Source: an uncultured Caballeronia sp. (GTDB lineage Bacteria > Pseudomonadota > Gammaproteobacteria > Burkholderiales > Burkholderiaceae). Taken from it: 40,173 nucleotides of DNA. Shown piece after piece: positions 1-8,727 of the stretch (position 1 is the first letter of the stretch; every line of letters begins with the position of its first letter). The notes beneath the pieces are model-generated. The model had not been told where the DNA came from. It ran no database searches and was given only the letters and a program-made list of their open reading frames with translations. Made by a program: the position numbers and the translations under genes. The stretch is taken from positions 1-40,173 of the forward strand of contig CALNPU010000013.1 in NCBI GenBank assembly GCA_940588625.1, in the 5' to 3' direction.

Positions 1-354
1 ATCGTGCCCGATGACTGGACTCCACAGCAGGCGCTGGCCGTGTTCGAACTCCTCGATGACCTGCGCGAGGTCATCTGCCCGCGCTATCGGGCAGACATCC
101 AGTGCGCGATGCCCAAAGAACGCGAACGGTCCGAACGGTCCTTGACGCGCCCTCCAGCCCTCCGACGGCGACCGGCAGCAGAGTTTTACGCCCCTGCACA
201 AAGGGGCTCCGCGAGAGCCCCTTTGTTGTTGACCGATTCGCTCGGGCTCCTGTCGCCGTTTATGCCGCGGTCTTTTACGCAGCCGTCAACAAAGGCAGCA
301 GGAGGGCGGGAGAGACGCGGCGCATGTAGCCGTTCCGTTAGCGATGGCGCTTGA
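1..354 (+). CDS. Partial hypothetical protein, C-terminal half probably not native
   Basis: The frame is open from the window edge, with a possible GTG start at position 4, and runs to a stop at 354. The first 30 or so residues, around PDDWTPQQALAVFELLDDL, look like a genuine short acidic helical protein of the kind annotated as hypothetical in Burkholderiales; this is from memory and I know no function. After about position 105 the composition becomes Arg/Pro-rich and the frame runs straight through the terminator hairpin at 198-230. The natural gene therefore probably ended near 140-190 in another frame, and a frameshift has destroyed the native end. A remnant or truncated gene is more likely than a 116-residue protein. 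The true start may lie upstream of the window. Confidence 0.35.
   Translation: MVPDDWTPQQALAVFELLDDLREVICPRYRADIQCAMPKERERSERSLTRPPALRRRPAAEFYAPAQRGSARAPLLLTDSLGLLSPFMPRSFTQPSTKAAGGRERRGACSRSVSDGA
198..230 (+). terminator. Rho-independent terminator
   Basis: A perfect 11-bp stem, ACAAAGGGGCT (198-208) with AGCCCCTTTGT (216-226), encloses a 7-base loop and is followed by a T-rich stretch (TGTT). It would terminate the short gene at the left edge of the window. Confidence 0.75.
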
Positions 355-648
355 ACGTTCGATCCATGCCTGAACGCCGGATTGCTCTTTTTTCATGTCA
401 TGGACAGCCACACTACGCCACTATACTAATTATATGCAAGAAAGTAACTTGGATATTAAGGTCGACGCAATAAATTTGCAAACTAAAGGCTAGGATAATT
501 GAGCGGACAAAAACTTCGGACGCTTTCAGGCGCCGGCGCCAATGCACGCATGCTCTGCTTGCCTTGCGCGGCATAATTGCAGGCTCAACCTGCCGGCGTC
601 TTCGCCGGCGTCTTCATTTCCCGCGATACCCGGCGTCGAAGAACCCCA
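231..648. other. Gene-free stretch, partly AT-rich
   Basis: No convincing coding frame. Bases 405-510 are clearly more AT-rich than their surroundings and hold promoter-like words (TATACT, TTATAT), but I could not pair them into a good promoter. The stretch 515-645 is GC-rich and probably contains the lost 5' end and upstream region of the elaA-type remnant that follows. Confidence 0.4.
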
Positions 649-1138
649 ACGAGATTCGACTGGCGGGCGCTGGAAGCCATTCGACGACCTCAGCGCACTC
701 GAGGTCTACACCTGCTGGCCGCGCGAAGCGAAGTCTTCGTGGGGAGCAGCATTGTGTGTACGGGGATGTCGATGGAAAGGATGTGGATGCGTGGCATTTG
801 CTCATGTACCCACATTCAGCGGATACACGGCCGGCGCTCGCCGCTTATTTGCGGGTCCTGCTGCCGAAACCTGCAGAAGGCAGCGAGGAAGCGGAAAGGC
901 TGATATCCGCATTGGCCGTGTGCTGACCACAGCCCGTTTCCGTGGCATTGGATATTAGGTCAGGCGATGCTCGAACATATGCTGGATTTGATACACGAAC
1001 GGAACGATGGTCCGGCCGCCGATACGCCTGCACGCACAAGCGCGATTGCAGGGTTTTTACGCCGGCTTCGGTTTCGAGCACATCTCCGATGTTCACGTGG
1101 AAGACGACATTGCGCACATCTGGATGCGCCGCGCATAG
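649..1138 (+). pseudogene. elaA: ElaA-family GNAT N-acetyltransferase, multiply frameshifted
   Basis: Joining segments from all three forward frames rebuilds most of an ElaA-type acyltransferase of about 160 residues. The segments in order are WKPFDDLSALEVYT, LLAARSEVFV, GEQHCVYGDVDGKDVDAWHL, IGRVLTTARFRGIGY, QAMLEHMLDLIHER, then GFYAGFGFEHISD and IAHIWMRRA to a TAG at 1136-1138. These match the family landmarks: the FVxEQ..Y.D.DG.D block, the IGRV acetyl-CoA-binding region, and the C-terminal FY..FGF and HI.M.R motifs. At least six frame changes are needed. One is at the T-run near 1052, where removing one T restores GFYAGFGF. No start codon survives. What is seen is a dead gene; the family assignment rests on motif recognition and is fairly firm. 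Confidence 0.75.
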
Positions 1139-1184
1139 ACAAACAACGGACCAACTGCGGACAAACTTCCCAAGAACAGCGGCG

Positions 1185-1421
1185 TTAAGCCGCTACCAGT
1201 TCTGCTCGCGCCCGTTGCTGGGTCAACAGCCTGAGCCAGTGGCGCATCGCGCTCAGGCCGAACCAGGACGACAGGTGCCGCGCAAGCGACACGTGTGCTT
1301 CTTTCGCGCCGCGGGCGAACAACACGGTCGCGGTCAGCACGGCGATCACGACAGTGAGAGAGGGCTCCCACGGATCGACCCAGTAGAGACCTAGGACATA
1401 TTGACCGCAACGCCAAGCTTG
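1185..1421 (-). pseudogene. C-terminal remnant of a small membrane protein
   Basis: On the minus strand a frame is open from a stop at 1422-1424 to a TAA at 1185-1187. It encodes about 78 residues with believable protein character: VLGLYWVDPWEP, a hydrophobic helix (SLTVVIAVLTATVLFA), then a basic amphipathic tail with WFGLSAMRHWLRLL. There is no ATG, GTG or TTG in frame near its beginning, so the 5' end is missing or shifted out of frame. It lies just downstream of sco1 on the same strand. I do not recognise the family. It could be an eroded hypothetical gene, or less likely a chance open frame. Confidence 0.4.
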
Positions 1422-1443
1422 TTAAGGATGTCAGGAAGCAATA

Positions 1444-2073
1444 TCAGGAAGGGGTCGAGTCGATCACGCGGCGCAGATCGTGCGTGATCGTATCGATGGA
1501 ATCGCTCTCGGTGGCGAGCAGACGCGCGTGGCCGTGGGTATCGAAGATATAGACGGCCGAACTATGCGTCACGTCGTACGCGCCGGAAAGATCGCGTTTT
1601 TCCATCTGGTAAGCCACACGGTAGCGCTTTGCAATGCTCTTGATCGCCCCGTCCGTGCTGGTCAGCCCAACGGCGTGCTGCGCGTCGAACGCGCGCACGT
1701 AGTCATGCAGCGCTACCGCGGTATCGTGGGCGGGATCGACGGTGATGAACACAATGCGCGTGTTTTTCGCGTCGGGCCCAAGTTGCTGCATGACTTGCAT
1801 CAGCCGTGCCATGGTTTCCGGACACACGTCCGGGCAGTGCGTGTAGCCGAAATAAACCAGCGTGGTCTGACCCAGGAACGACTGGCCGGTGACGGGTTTG
1901 CCGGTATCGTCGGTAAGCTTGAAGTCCAAGTCTGGCAGATGGCCGCTGACATCGGTCAGCTTCCAGGGTGTCGTATCAGCGCGCGAGCACGCAGCAAGGC
2001 CCGCGCTCAGGAACAGGGCGGCGAGCAGGGCGGCGAACCAGCCCTTAGGTTGAAAACTGAACCAGGAAGACAT
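1444..2073 (-). CDS. sco1: SCO1/SenC copper chaperone lipoprotein
   Basis: Encodes 209 residues. Residues 1-28 form a signal peptide with a lipobox ending in LAAC, so Cys29 should be lipidated and the protein anchored in the membrane facing the periplasm. A thioredoxin-like domain follows with the diagnostic CPDVC motif (Cys80, Cys84) and the distal ligand His170 in VTHSSAVYIF. These three residues bind copper in SCO proteins, which help build the CuA centre of cytochrome c oxidase. Length and motif spacing are normal and the gene appears intact. In related genomes sco1 usually follows the haem A/O synthesis genes (ctaA/cox15, ctaB/cyoE). No such gene is visible in the 360 bases upstream here. 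Confidence 0.93.
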   Translation of the reverse strand: MSSWFSFQPKGWFAALLAALFLSAGLAACSRADTTPWKLTDVSGHLPDLDFKLTDDTGKPVTGQSFLGQTTLVYFGYTHCPDVCPETMARLMQVMQQLGPDAKNTRIVFITVDPAHDTAVALHDYVRAFDAQHAVGLTSTDGAIKSIAKRYRVAYQMEKRDLSGAYDVTHSSAVYIFDTHGHARLLATESDSIDTITHDLRRVIDSTPS

Positions 2074-2437
2074 TTTGCAACTCGGACGAGGGTGGGTGCA
2101 TCAAGGCGGCAACGCGGACGGGGTCATCGAGGAGTGGTCTTTGAAGTCATCCGGGTGCCGACTCTATCTCAGAATAGAAGCTTACGCCGGGCGTACGCCC
2201 GCGCCGGCATGTGGCCGAGGCGTTATGCCGGAGCCGCGCCAGACAAGGCTGAAAGCTGATCGAAGCAGGTTCGAAAGCTGCTTGATACATGCTTGATGTG
2301 CGGACGTGGCGTCCGGTGTTGGCTCGCCGCATGAGCGTGCAACGAAGCGTCCAGCGTCGCTTTCCCAGGCGGGGTTACAAAGCGCGGTAACATGCGCACA
2401 CTTTTCCGGTCCTTCTCCGGCTGAAAGGCAGATATTG
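2074..2437. other. Intergenic stretch between divergent sco1 and otsB
   Basis: No supported gene on either strand. It should hold the promoters of the two divergent genes, but I find no clear -35/-10 pair. The haem O synthase gene often found upstream of sco1 in this group is absent, and no fragment of it is recognisable. A weak Shine-Dalgarno-like AAGG at about 2424 precedes the otsB ATG. Confidence 0.4.
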
Positions 2438-3199
2438 ATGCAAAACCTCCCAGACAATTTTCCGCTTGCCACGACTGCTTTTTTCTTCGATTTCGACGGC
2501 ACGCTCGTCGAACTTGCACCCACGCCGGACAGCATTACCGTGCCGCTGGTAGTCCCGACTATCCTGAGCGCCTTGTGCCGCGCGACCAACGGCGCGGTGG
2601 CGATCGTGTCGGGACGCGGGATCGAGAGCATCGACTCGTTTCTTTCAATGCCCGATTTGCCCGTGGCGGGTTTGCACGGCGCCGAGCGGCGCGACTCGAA
2701 CGCGGATGTTCAGCGCGTCGGTTTCAACGACGAGCGCTTGCTGCGCATGGAACACGTGCTCGAAGGCGCGGTGACGGCCAATCCGGGCATGCTGCTGGAA
2801 ATCAAGGGCGCGGCGCTCGCGCTGCATTACCGCAATACGCCGGAGCGCGGCGCGGCGGCGCGCGAGCTAACCGAGAAACTCGTCGCCCAATACGCCGATG
2901 CCTATGTGCTGCAGTCCGGCAAGATGGTCTACGAAATCAAGCCGAAGGACGTCGATAAAGGCCGTGCGGTGCGGGCCTTTCTCAATGAACCGCCGTTTGC
3001 GGGTCGGCGGCCGGTCTTTATCGGCGACGATTTGACGGACGAGAAAGGCTTCGCGGTGGTGAACGAGCACAACGGGGTCTCGATCAAGGTCGGGGCCGGC
3101 GACACGCTCGCGCATTCGCGATTGGAGTCGGTTGGCGCGCTGCTCGACTGGCTGCAGCGTATTGCAGGAATTGAAGGTTCTAAAGGGACGTGTTCGTGA
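2438..3199 (+). CDS. otsB: Trehalose-6-phosphate phosphatase
   Basis: Encodes 253 residues from the ATG at 2438. The frame stays open further upstream but the family begins here. It is a HAD-superfamily phosphatase: FDFDGTL supplies the nucleophile Asp18 and acid/base Asp20, VSGR near residue 58 is motif II, and IGDDLTDE (Asp197, Asp198, Asp201) binds magnesium. It converts trehalose 6-phosphate to trehalose in the cytoplasm. The stop codon overlaps the GTG of otsA (GTGA), so the two were translationally coupled. All catalytic residues are present and the gene looks intact although otsA next door is not. Without a TPS enzyme its substrate would have to come from another otsA copy or from import. 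Confidence 0.93.
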   Translation: MQNLPDNFPLATTAFFFDFDGTLVELAPTPDSITVPLVVPTILSALCRATNGAVAIVSGRGIESIDSFLSMPDLPVAGLHGAERRDSNADVQRVGFNDERLLRMEHVLEGAVTANPGMLLEIKGAALALHYRNTPERGAAARELTEKLVAQYADAYVLQSGKMVYEIKPKDVDKGRAVRAFLNEPPFAGRRPVFIGDDLTDEKGFAVVNEHNGVSIKVGAGDTLAHSRLESVGALLDWLQRIAGIEGSKGTCS

Positions 3200-4561
3200 G
3201 CAGGCTGATCATTGTTTCGAACCGGGGCGCGCCAATTTCCGAAGGCGGCCCGGCGGTCGGGGTCTACGACGCACTCAAGGAAATCGGCGTCATGTGGTTC
3301 GGCTGGAGCGGTGACGTGGTGAGGGAGCCGCCTGAAGGCATCACCCTGGAGGAGCGCCGGCCGGGTGACATTCGCGACCATTGGCCTCGCGCAGTGCGAT
3401 TACGACCAGAGTATTACCGTGGCTTCTCGAACGCTCCGTTGTGGCCGGCGTTTCACTATCGGCCGGATCTGATCCAGTTCGACCGCGATGAATTCGATGG
3501 TTATTGCCGCGTAAACCGGCTGGCTCGCGAAGCAACTGGCGCCGCTGCTGAAAGCCGACGATGTTATCTGGGTCCACGACTATCACCTGATCCCGTTCAC
3601 CCAGGCGCTGCGCGATGAGGGTGTGACCAACCGCATCGGCTTTTTCCTGCACATTCCTTTTCCGGCAGCGCAGGTTCTGCTTAGCGTGCCGCGCCATCGC
3701 GTGCTGGTCGAGGCGCTGTGTTCCTTCGACCTGCTCGGTTTCCAGACGGCGCTCGATCTGCGTGCGTTTTGCGATTACATCGAGACGGAAGCGAACGGTT
3801 CGGTCGTGCGGATTGCCGGCCAGCCGAACGTGGTGAGCGCATTCGGCAAGACCCTGCGGGCGGCGGCTTACCCGATCAGCGTTTATTACGACGAGATTGC
3901 GTCGCTCGCAAAAGACGGTGAAAGCGGACGCGAAGTGCAGACCGTCAAGACGACGCTGCGTGATCGCAAGCTGATCATGAGCGTCGACCGGCTTGATTAT
4001 TCAAAGGGGCTGGTCGAGCGCTTTCGTGCGTTCGAAAAGCTGCTGGAACATCAGCCGGCGCAGCGCAACAACGTCTCCTTCGTGCAGATCGCGCCTCCCA
4101 CACGCGCCGATATGGACACCTATCGCGACATTCGGTTGCAGCTCGAGGCGGAATCGGGGCGCATCAACGGGCGGTACGCGGAGCTCGACTGGACGCCGAT
4201 CCGCTATATCCATCGGCAATATGAGCGGCCTGTGCTGGCCGCGTTGTTTCGCGCGTCGCATGTGGGGTTCGTCACGCTGTTGCGTGACGGCATGAACCTG
4301 GTCGCCAAGGAATATGTGGCTGCAGGATCCCGACGATCCCGGCGTGCTCGTCCTGTCCCAGTTCGCGGGTGCGGCGCAGGAATTGAACGGCGCGCTGATC
4401 GTGAATCCGCTCGATATCGACGGCATGGCGGACGCGCTGGCTACGCCCTCGCTATGCCGCTGAACGAGCGTCAGGTCCGGTACGCGGACATGTTCGCCCA
4501 GCTTCGCGAGAACAACGTGTCCGTCTGGCGCGACAACTTCATGCGCGATCTGCAGGCGTAA
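3196..4561 (+). pseudogene. otsA: Trehalose-6-phosphate synthase, multiply frameshifted
   Basis: The GTG at 3196 overlaps the otsB stop. The reading begins SRLIIVSNRGAPISEGG and is a GT20 trehalose-6-phosphate synthase, which joins UDP-glucose and glucose 6-phosphate. The family signature AGGLAVG is reduced to AVG, an in-frame loss of about 12 bases that removes the glycine-rich substrate-binding loop. The frame then changes near 3365 (VTFATIGLAQCDYDQ), back near 3410 (YYRGFSNAPLWPAFHY), again near 3520 (WLAKQLAPLLKADDVIWVHD), near 4321 ([20 protein letters not shown]) and near 4445 ([14 protein letters not shown]) before a TAA at 4559. No single frame covers more than about two-thirds of the enzyme. 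At least five frameshifts plus a deletion in the active-site loop make it a clear pseudogene. Confidence 0.92.
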
Positions 4562-4600
4562 AAAAGCCGCTTCGGTCTGATGAATCCGAAGCGGCTTTTT
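4561..4600. terminator. Bidirectional Rho-independent terminator
   Basis: AAAAA, a 10-bp stem GCCGCTTCGG / CCGAAGCGGC (4566-4575 with 4586-4595), then TTTTT. The symmetric A and T tracts let it work for both otsA (+) and the convergent ABC transporter gene (-). Confidence 0.9.
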
Positions 4601-4633
4601 ATCGCGGGTTGCTCGAGTCTTGCCGAAGCAAGG

Positions 4634-6613
4634 TCAGGTCGACTCAGCCTTTGCCGCAAGTTGTTGCGAGGGCATGGTCGTCGTCGGCAACTTGCCGTGC
4701 TGCTTGGACAGCAGTTCCCGATATAACCCCGGTCGGTTGTGCAACTGGTCCGGCGAACCGTCGTCGATCACCTTGCCGGCGCTCATCACGATAATCCGGT
4801 CGAAGCCTTGCAGCGTCGACAACCGGTGCGCAATTGCAATCACCGTGCGGCCGACCATTAGCCGGTCGAGCGCTTGCTGGATCCCTTCTTCCGACGAACT
4901 ATCGAGTGCCGACGTGGCTTCGTCCAGCAGCAGGATTGGCGCGTTTTTCAGGATCGCGCGGGCGATGGCAATGCGCTGACGCTGTCCGCCCGACAGCTTC
5001 ACGCCACGGTCGCCCACGATGGTGTCGAATCCTTCCGGCATTGCTTCGATGAAGTCCGAGCAGCGCGCCTCGCAGGCAGCGGCGAGCACTTCTTCGCGTG
5101 ACGTGTCCGAACGGCCGTACGCAATGTTCTCGTACACGGTGCGGTGGAACAGCGAAATGTCCTGCGGCACGAGCGCAATCGACATCCGCAGGCTGTCCTG
5201 CGTGATCAGCGAGATATCCTGCCCGTCGACCTTGATAGCGCCGCCCTGCGCTTCATAGAAGCGTTGCAGCAGCGCCAGCACGGTCGATTTCCCCGCACCC
5301 GACTTGCCGATCAGGCCAACGCGCTGACCCGGCTCGATGTGCAGGTTGAATTTATCGAGGATCGGCCGGCGGCGCGGATACGCAAACGTGACTTCCTCGA
5401 AATCCACCCGGCCGCCTTGCTGCACGAGCTCCATTGCGTCGGACCGGTCGGGCATGCCATGCGGTTCCAGCAGCGTCTGCACGGCTTCCGCCAGACGCGC
5501 GACGTGCTGCGTCACATCCACGAGGGCAACAGCCAGATCGCGCGTGCCGTGGAGAATCGTGAAGCCGAGTGAGCTGACCAGCACGATATCGCCGGACGTG
5601 GCTCGCCCCTTTGACCACAGCCACAAAGCCCAGCCGAGCAGTCCAGCCGAGAAAATCGCGGTCACAACCGCGTGGAACAGCCGCAGTTGCTCGAGATACA
5701 GCAAGCTTTGCTGACGCGCGACCATTTCGGCCTTGACTGTCGAGCCAAAGCGCTTTTGCTCGCGAAACGTCATACCGAATGCACGCACCAGCGCCATGTT
5801 GCCGATTACGTCGACCAGCTCGCCGTCCACGGAGGCTGCTTTCGTGGCAAACGTATGGTGCCGTGCCGAACCGCGACTGGCTAGCCGGTACAGCACAAAA
5901 GCGAGAATGGCGGAAGCCAGCATCAGGCAGCAGGCCATGAGCGGATTCACCGCAACTATCATCACGATCGCACCGATCACCGCGATGCACGGCGGCAACA
6001 CGTTCCACGCCATGGTGTTTTCGGCGGTATAGATTGCGTTCGATGTCGCCGTGATCCGGCTGGCGAGCATGCCGGGCTGTTTCTCGGAGAAGTAGGTGGG
6101 GGAATGACCGCTGAGGTAGGAGAACAGGTCGCGCCGCAAGTCGCCCGTCACGACGACGAACGTATGCGCGCCGATCCAGCCGCCGACCCGCCACAGCATG
6201 TTGTCGGCCGCGATCAGGCCGACCAGGATCATGAAGGCGGCCCAGAGCGGGCCGGGATGGCCGCGGCCCTGGCCGAGCACGTCGATCAGGTGTTTGATCG
6301 CGTACTGCGAGGCGAGCGCGCAGCCGACAGCGGATAGCACGCTGACCAGGACGATGGTGTGCGCGACCGGATGCCGACGGATGTAACGAAACAGGAACGC
6401 CAGCGGGCGACTTGCATAGCTCGCTAGCTTCGCGTTGTGCACGTTACGCTGAGAGACGGTGAGTTGGTCCAATGGTCTTTTTTGTTGAGTAGAGCGGTTG
6501 AGCGCGATGCTTCGCCGTGGCCGCATGCGGCGTGTCTGGCCAGAGCGAGGCGACAACCATGCAGCACCGGTTACTGAATTGTAGCGAGTGTAGCGAGCCA
6601 AATCGTCTCGCAT
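4634..6613 (-). CDS. ABC exporter, fused permease and ATPase (MsbA-like)
   Basis: Encodes 659 residues from the ATG at 6613, which has a GGAAAG ribosome-binding site. An alternative ATG at 6526 lacks one, but the first 29 residues look unlike the family, so the start is uncertain. An N-terminal type-I exporter membrane domain (roughly residues 75-370, about six hydrophobic segments) is followed by the nucleotide-binding domain: Walker A GKSGAGKST (436-444), Q-loop LVPQD, signature LSGGQRQ (540-546), Walker B ILLLDE (560-565) and the switch His in AIAHRLST. Half-transporters of this kind act as homodimers exporting lipids, peptides or drugs; the substrate cannot be read from the sequence. It is intact and convergent with the dead otsA. 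Confidence 0.85.
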   Translation of the reverse strand: MRDDLARYTRYNSVTGAAWLSPRSGQTRRMRPRRSIALNRSTQQKRPLDQLTVSQRNVHNAKLASYASRPLAFLFRYIRRHPVAHTIVLVSVLSAVGCALASQYAIKHLIDVLGQGRGHPGPLWAAFMILVGLIAADNMLWRVGGWIGAHTFVVVTGDLRRDLFSYLSGHSPTYFSEKQPGMLASRITATSNAIYTAENTMAWNVLPPCIAVIGAIVMIVAVNPLMACCLMLASAILAFVLYRLASRGSARHHTFATKAASVDGELVDVIGNMALVRAFGMTFREQKRFGSTVKAEMVARQQSLLYLEQLRLFHAVVTAIFSAGLLGWALWLWSKGRATSGDIVLVSSLGFTILHGTRDLAVALVDVTQHVARLAEAVQTLLEPHGMPDRSDAMELVQQGGRVDFEEVTFAYPRRRPILDKFNLHIEPGQRVGLIGKSGAGKSTVLALLQRFYEAQGGAIKVDGQDISLITQDSLRMSIALVPQDISLFHRTVYENIAYGRSDTSREEVLAAACEARCSDFIEAMPEGFDTIVGDRGVKLSGGQRQRIAIARAILKNAPILLLDEATSALDSSSEEGIQQALDRLMVGRTVIAIAHRLSTLQGFDRIIVMSAGKVIDDGSPDQLHNRPGLYRELLSKQHGKLPTTTMPSQQLAAKAEST

Positions 6614-7395
6614 AACGCTTTCCGTGGTGCATATCCATCAGCCAAGGCTAATTTTCAGCAAAAGTGCGTCGCCCGAACCGGGCAATCAATGCCCGCTGGC
6701 GACGCGTCCTGCACCTTCCACGGTCCGCACACGGTTCGCGCTGTGCTGTCCGCGACCTCGACGTGAACGAGTTGGAACTGGGAACTACACCCTTGGCAGG
6801 GTGAAAGCACGTCGCGGTCCCACTACCTGCACAGCGCCGCTAATGGCAAATCCGGTAGCCAGCGGGTCCGTCATGGCTTGGCCGGGTCTGAAGGGTGTCG
6901 CAGCGCTTTGGCGTCTCGCGCCCGGCTGCGACCGGTTCGGATTCATGTTGCTCAGCGTAGAACAGCCTTGATAAACAAGGGTTTGTAAAGTGTTGTATTG
7001 ACGGTGTAACAACGTAAATAAGTTGAAATGCCTGGTAGGAAACCGTGTAAAAACCGGGGTACTTCACCCGCGTTTCCCCTTAGTCTTTTTGACAGGTTGT
7101 TGTAGGTTCCGGTCAACGGCTCCGTAGGTTGTGCGTTGTTTATGGCTGGGTGCGTTGCATTTACGAGATGGAATCGATCTTGCTCTGCCTGATCACGCTC
7201 TGAAACAGACGCCCGACACCCGCAGCACCAGCAGCACCCCAAGCAAACAGCGAAGCATCGCGATTTTTTCTCGTGCTATCGGCCATTACGCTGGAGACAC
7301 CAGCACCATGCCGAACCCGGGTGGGCGATTCGCTTGATTTAACGACCGATGCCAAGCGCATCGATTTTGCCTGACATAATTTAGGAGTTTCCGAC
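6614..7395. other. Long gene-free stretch upstream of the glycosyltransferase
   Basis: About 780 bases between divergent genes with no supported coding frame. It holds one strong nested hairpin (6666-6705, listed separately). Bases 6960-7060 are relatively AT-rich. A TTGACA occurs at 7089-7094 without a matching -10, and CATAAT lies at 7375-7380 just before the AGGAG ribosome-binding site of the next gene. It could be a decayed gene or a long regulatory leader; I cannot decide. Confidence 0.35.
6666..6705. other. Nested inverted repeat (possible structured RNA)
   Basis: An outer 8-bp stem GCGTCGCC (6666-6673) / GGCGACGC (6698-6705) encloses an inner 5-bp stem CGGGC (6679-6683) / GCCCG (6691-6695) with loop AATCAAT. 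There is no T-run on either side, so it is not a standard terminator. It lies in the leader side of both divergent genes. Confidence 0.4.
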
Positions 7396-8460
7396 ATGCG
7401 AATCGCTCAAATCGCGCCTCTTCACGAAGCCGTTCCCCCCAAGTTCTACGGTGGGACGGAGCGCGTGGTGTCCTATCTGACCGAAGCGCTGGTTGAGGCC
7501 GGTCATGACGTCACGTTGTTCGCGAGCGGTGATTCGCAAACGTCGGCGAAGCTCGAAGCCTTCTGGCCGCAAGCGCTGCGCCTCGACCCGACCATCCGTG
7601 ACACGATGGCGCCGCACATGCTGTTGCTGGAAGAAGTGCGCCGCCGCGCTGACGAATTCGATGTGTTGCATTTTCACATCGACTACTACCCGTTCTCGCT
7701 GTTCTCGCGCCAGCCGGTGCCGTTCCTGACGACCATGCACGGCCGTCTTGACCTGCCGGAACTGCAGCCGATCTTCAGCACGTTCAATGAAGCGCCGGTT
7801 GTTTCGATCTCGGACAACCAGCGTCAGCCGTTGCCCCAAGCCAACTGGCTCTCGACCATGTATCACGGCCTGCCGGAAAACCTGCTCAAACCGATCCCGA
7901 ACGTCGAACCGGGTTACCTCGCGTTCCTCGGCCGCATTTCCCCGGAAAAGCGGGTTGACCGGGCGATCCGGATTGCCGGCGCAGCGGGCATGAAGATCAA
8001 GATCGCGGCGAAGATTGACAACGCCGACCGCGCGTATTACGAAGAGCAGATCAAGCCTTTGTTCGCGCTGCCGCACGTGGAATACATCGGTGAGATCAAC
8101 GAGCAGCAGAAGACCGAATTCCTCGGCAACGCACATGCGCTGCTGTTCCCGATCGACTGGCCGGAGCCGTTTGGCCTGGTGATGATCGAAGCCATGGCTT
8201 GCGGTACGCCTGTGATCGCGTTTAATCGTGGATCGGTGCCGGAAGTGATCAAAAACGGCGTGTCAGGTTTTGTCGTGGAAGACGAACTGAGCGCAATCGC
8301 CGCAGTGAAGCGCCTCGACACGCTGCCGCGCGCCAAGGTGCGCCAGGCGTTCGAAACGCATTTCTCGTCGAAAGTCATGGCTGCCCGCTATGTTCATACG
8401 TACGAGGAATTGCTGCGCGCCAAGCGCCAGTTCGATGACGCTCGTTTGAGCGCCGCCTGA
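7396..8460 (+). CDS. Glycosyltransferase family 4 protein
   Basis: Encodes 354 residues, ATG at 7396 behind a good TAGGAG ribosome-binding site. It has a GT-B fold layout: the N-terminal domain carries the acceptor-side glycine loop (KFYGGTERVV), and the C-terminal Rossmann domain contains FLGRISPEKRVD, typical of family 4, and the nucleotide-sugar binding EX7E motif (Glu257 and Glu265 in EPFGLVMIEA), followed by GTPVIAFNRGSVPEVI. It should transfer a sugar from a nucleotide donor with retention of configuration; donor and acceptor are unknown. It is a single-gene unit with its own terminator. The sequence is intact and of normal length. Confidence 0.88.
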   Translation: MRIAQIAPLHEAVPPKFYGGTERVVSYLTEALVEAGHDVTLFASGDSQTSAKLEAFWPQALRLDPTIRDTMAPHMLLLEEVRRRADEFDVLHFHIDYYPFSLFSRQPVPFLTTMHGRLDLPELQPIFSTFNEAPVVSISDNQRQPLPQANWLSTMYHGLPENLLKPIPNVEPGYLAFLGRISPEKRVDRAIRIAGAAGMKIKIAAKIDNADRAYYEEQIKPLFALPHVEYIGEINEQQKTEFLGNAHALLFPIDWPEPFGLVMIEAMACGTPVIAFNRGSVPEVIKNGVSGFVVEDELSAIAAVKRLDTLPRAKVRQAFETHFSSKVMAARYVHTYEELLRAKRQFDDARLSAA

Positions 8461-8480
8461 TCGGGCGTTCGATTAAAGCT

Positions 8481-8525
8481 AAAACAACGCCCCGTGCGCC
8501 GTCAGGCGCAGGGGGCGTTGTTGTC
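8481..8525 (+). terminator. Probable terminator of the glycosyltransferase gene
   Basis: An 11-bp stem AACAACGCCCC (8483-8493) / GGGGCGTTGTT (8512-8522) extends inward through TGCGCC / GGCGCA pairing. The following T-run is short and broken (GTCTT), so termination may be weak. Confidence 0.7.
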
Positions 8526-8727
8526 TTGACACATTGCAGGGGCAAGCTTCATGCGTTATCGGAGGGTTGAGCATGCCGGGCCGATGCCGTTTTCGACATT
8601 CTCCCTATAATGTGCGGGCCTCGTGAAATGCGGTGCAGCATCGGAACGGACGTGTGGACGGGTGTGGAGTCTCTTGAAAATCGCATCGCGCGACGGGAGT
8701 AACTTTACCGCGCGAACAAGGACAGTC

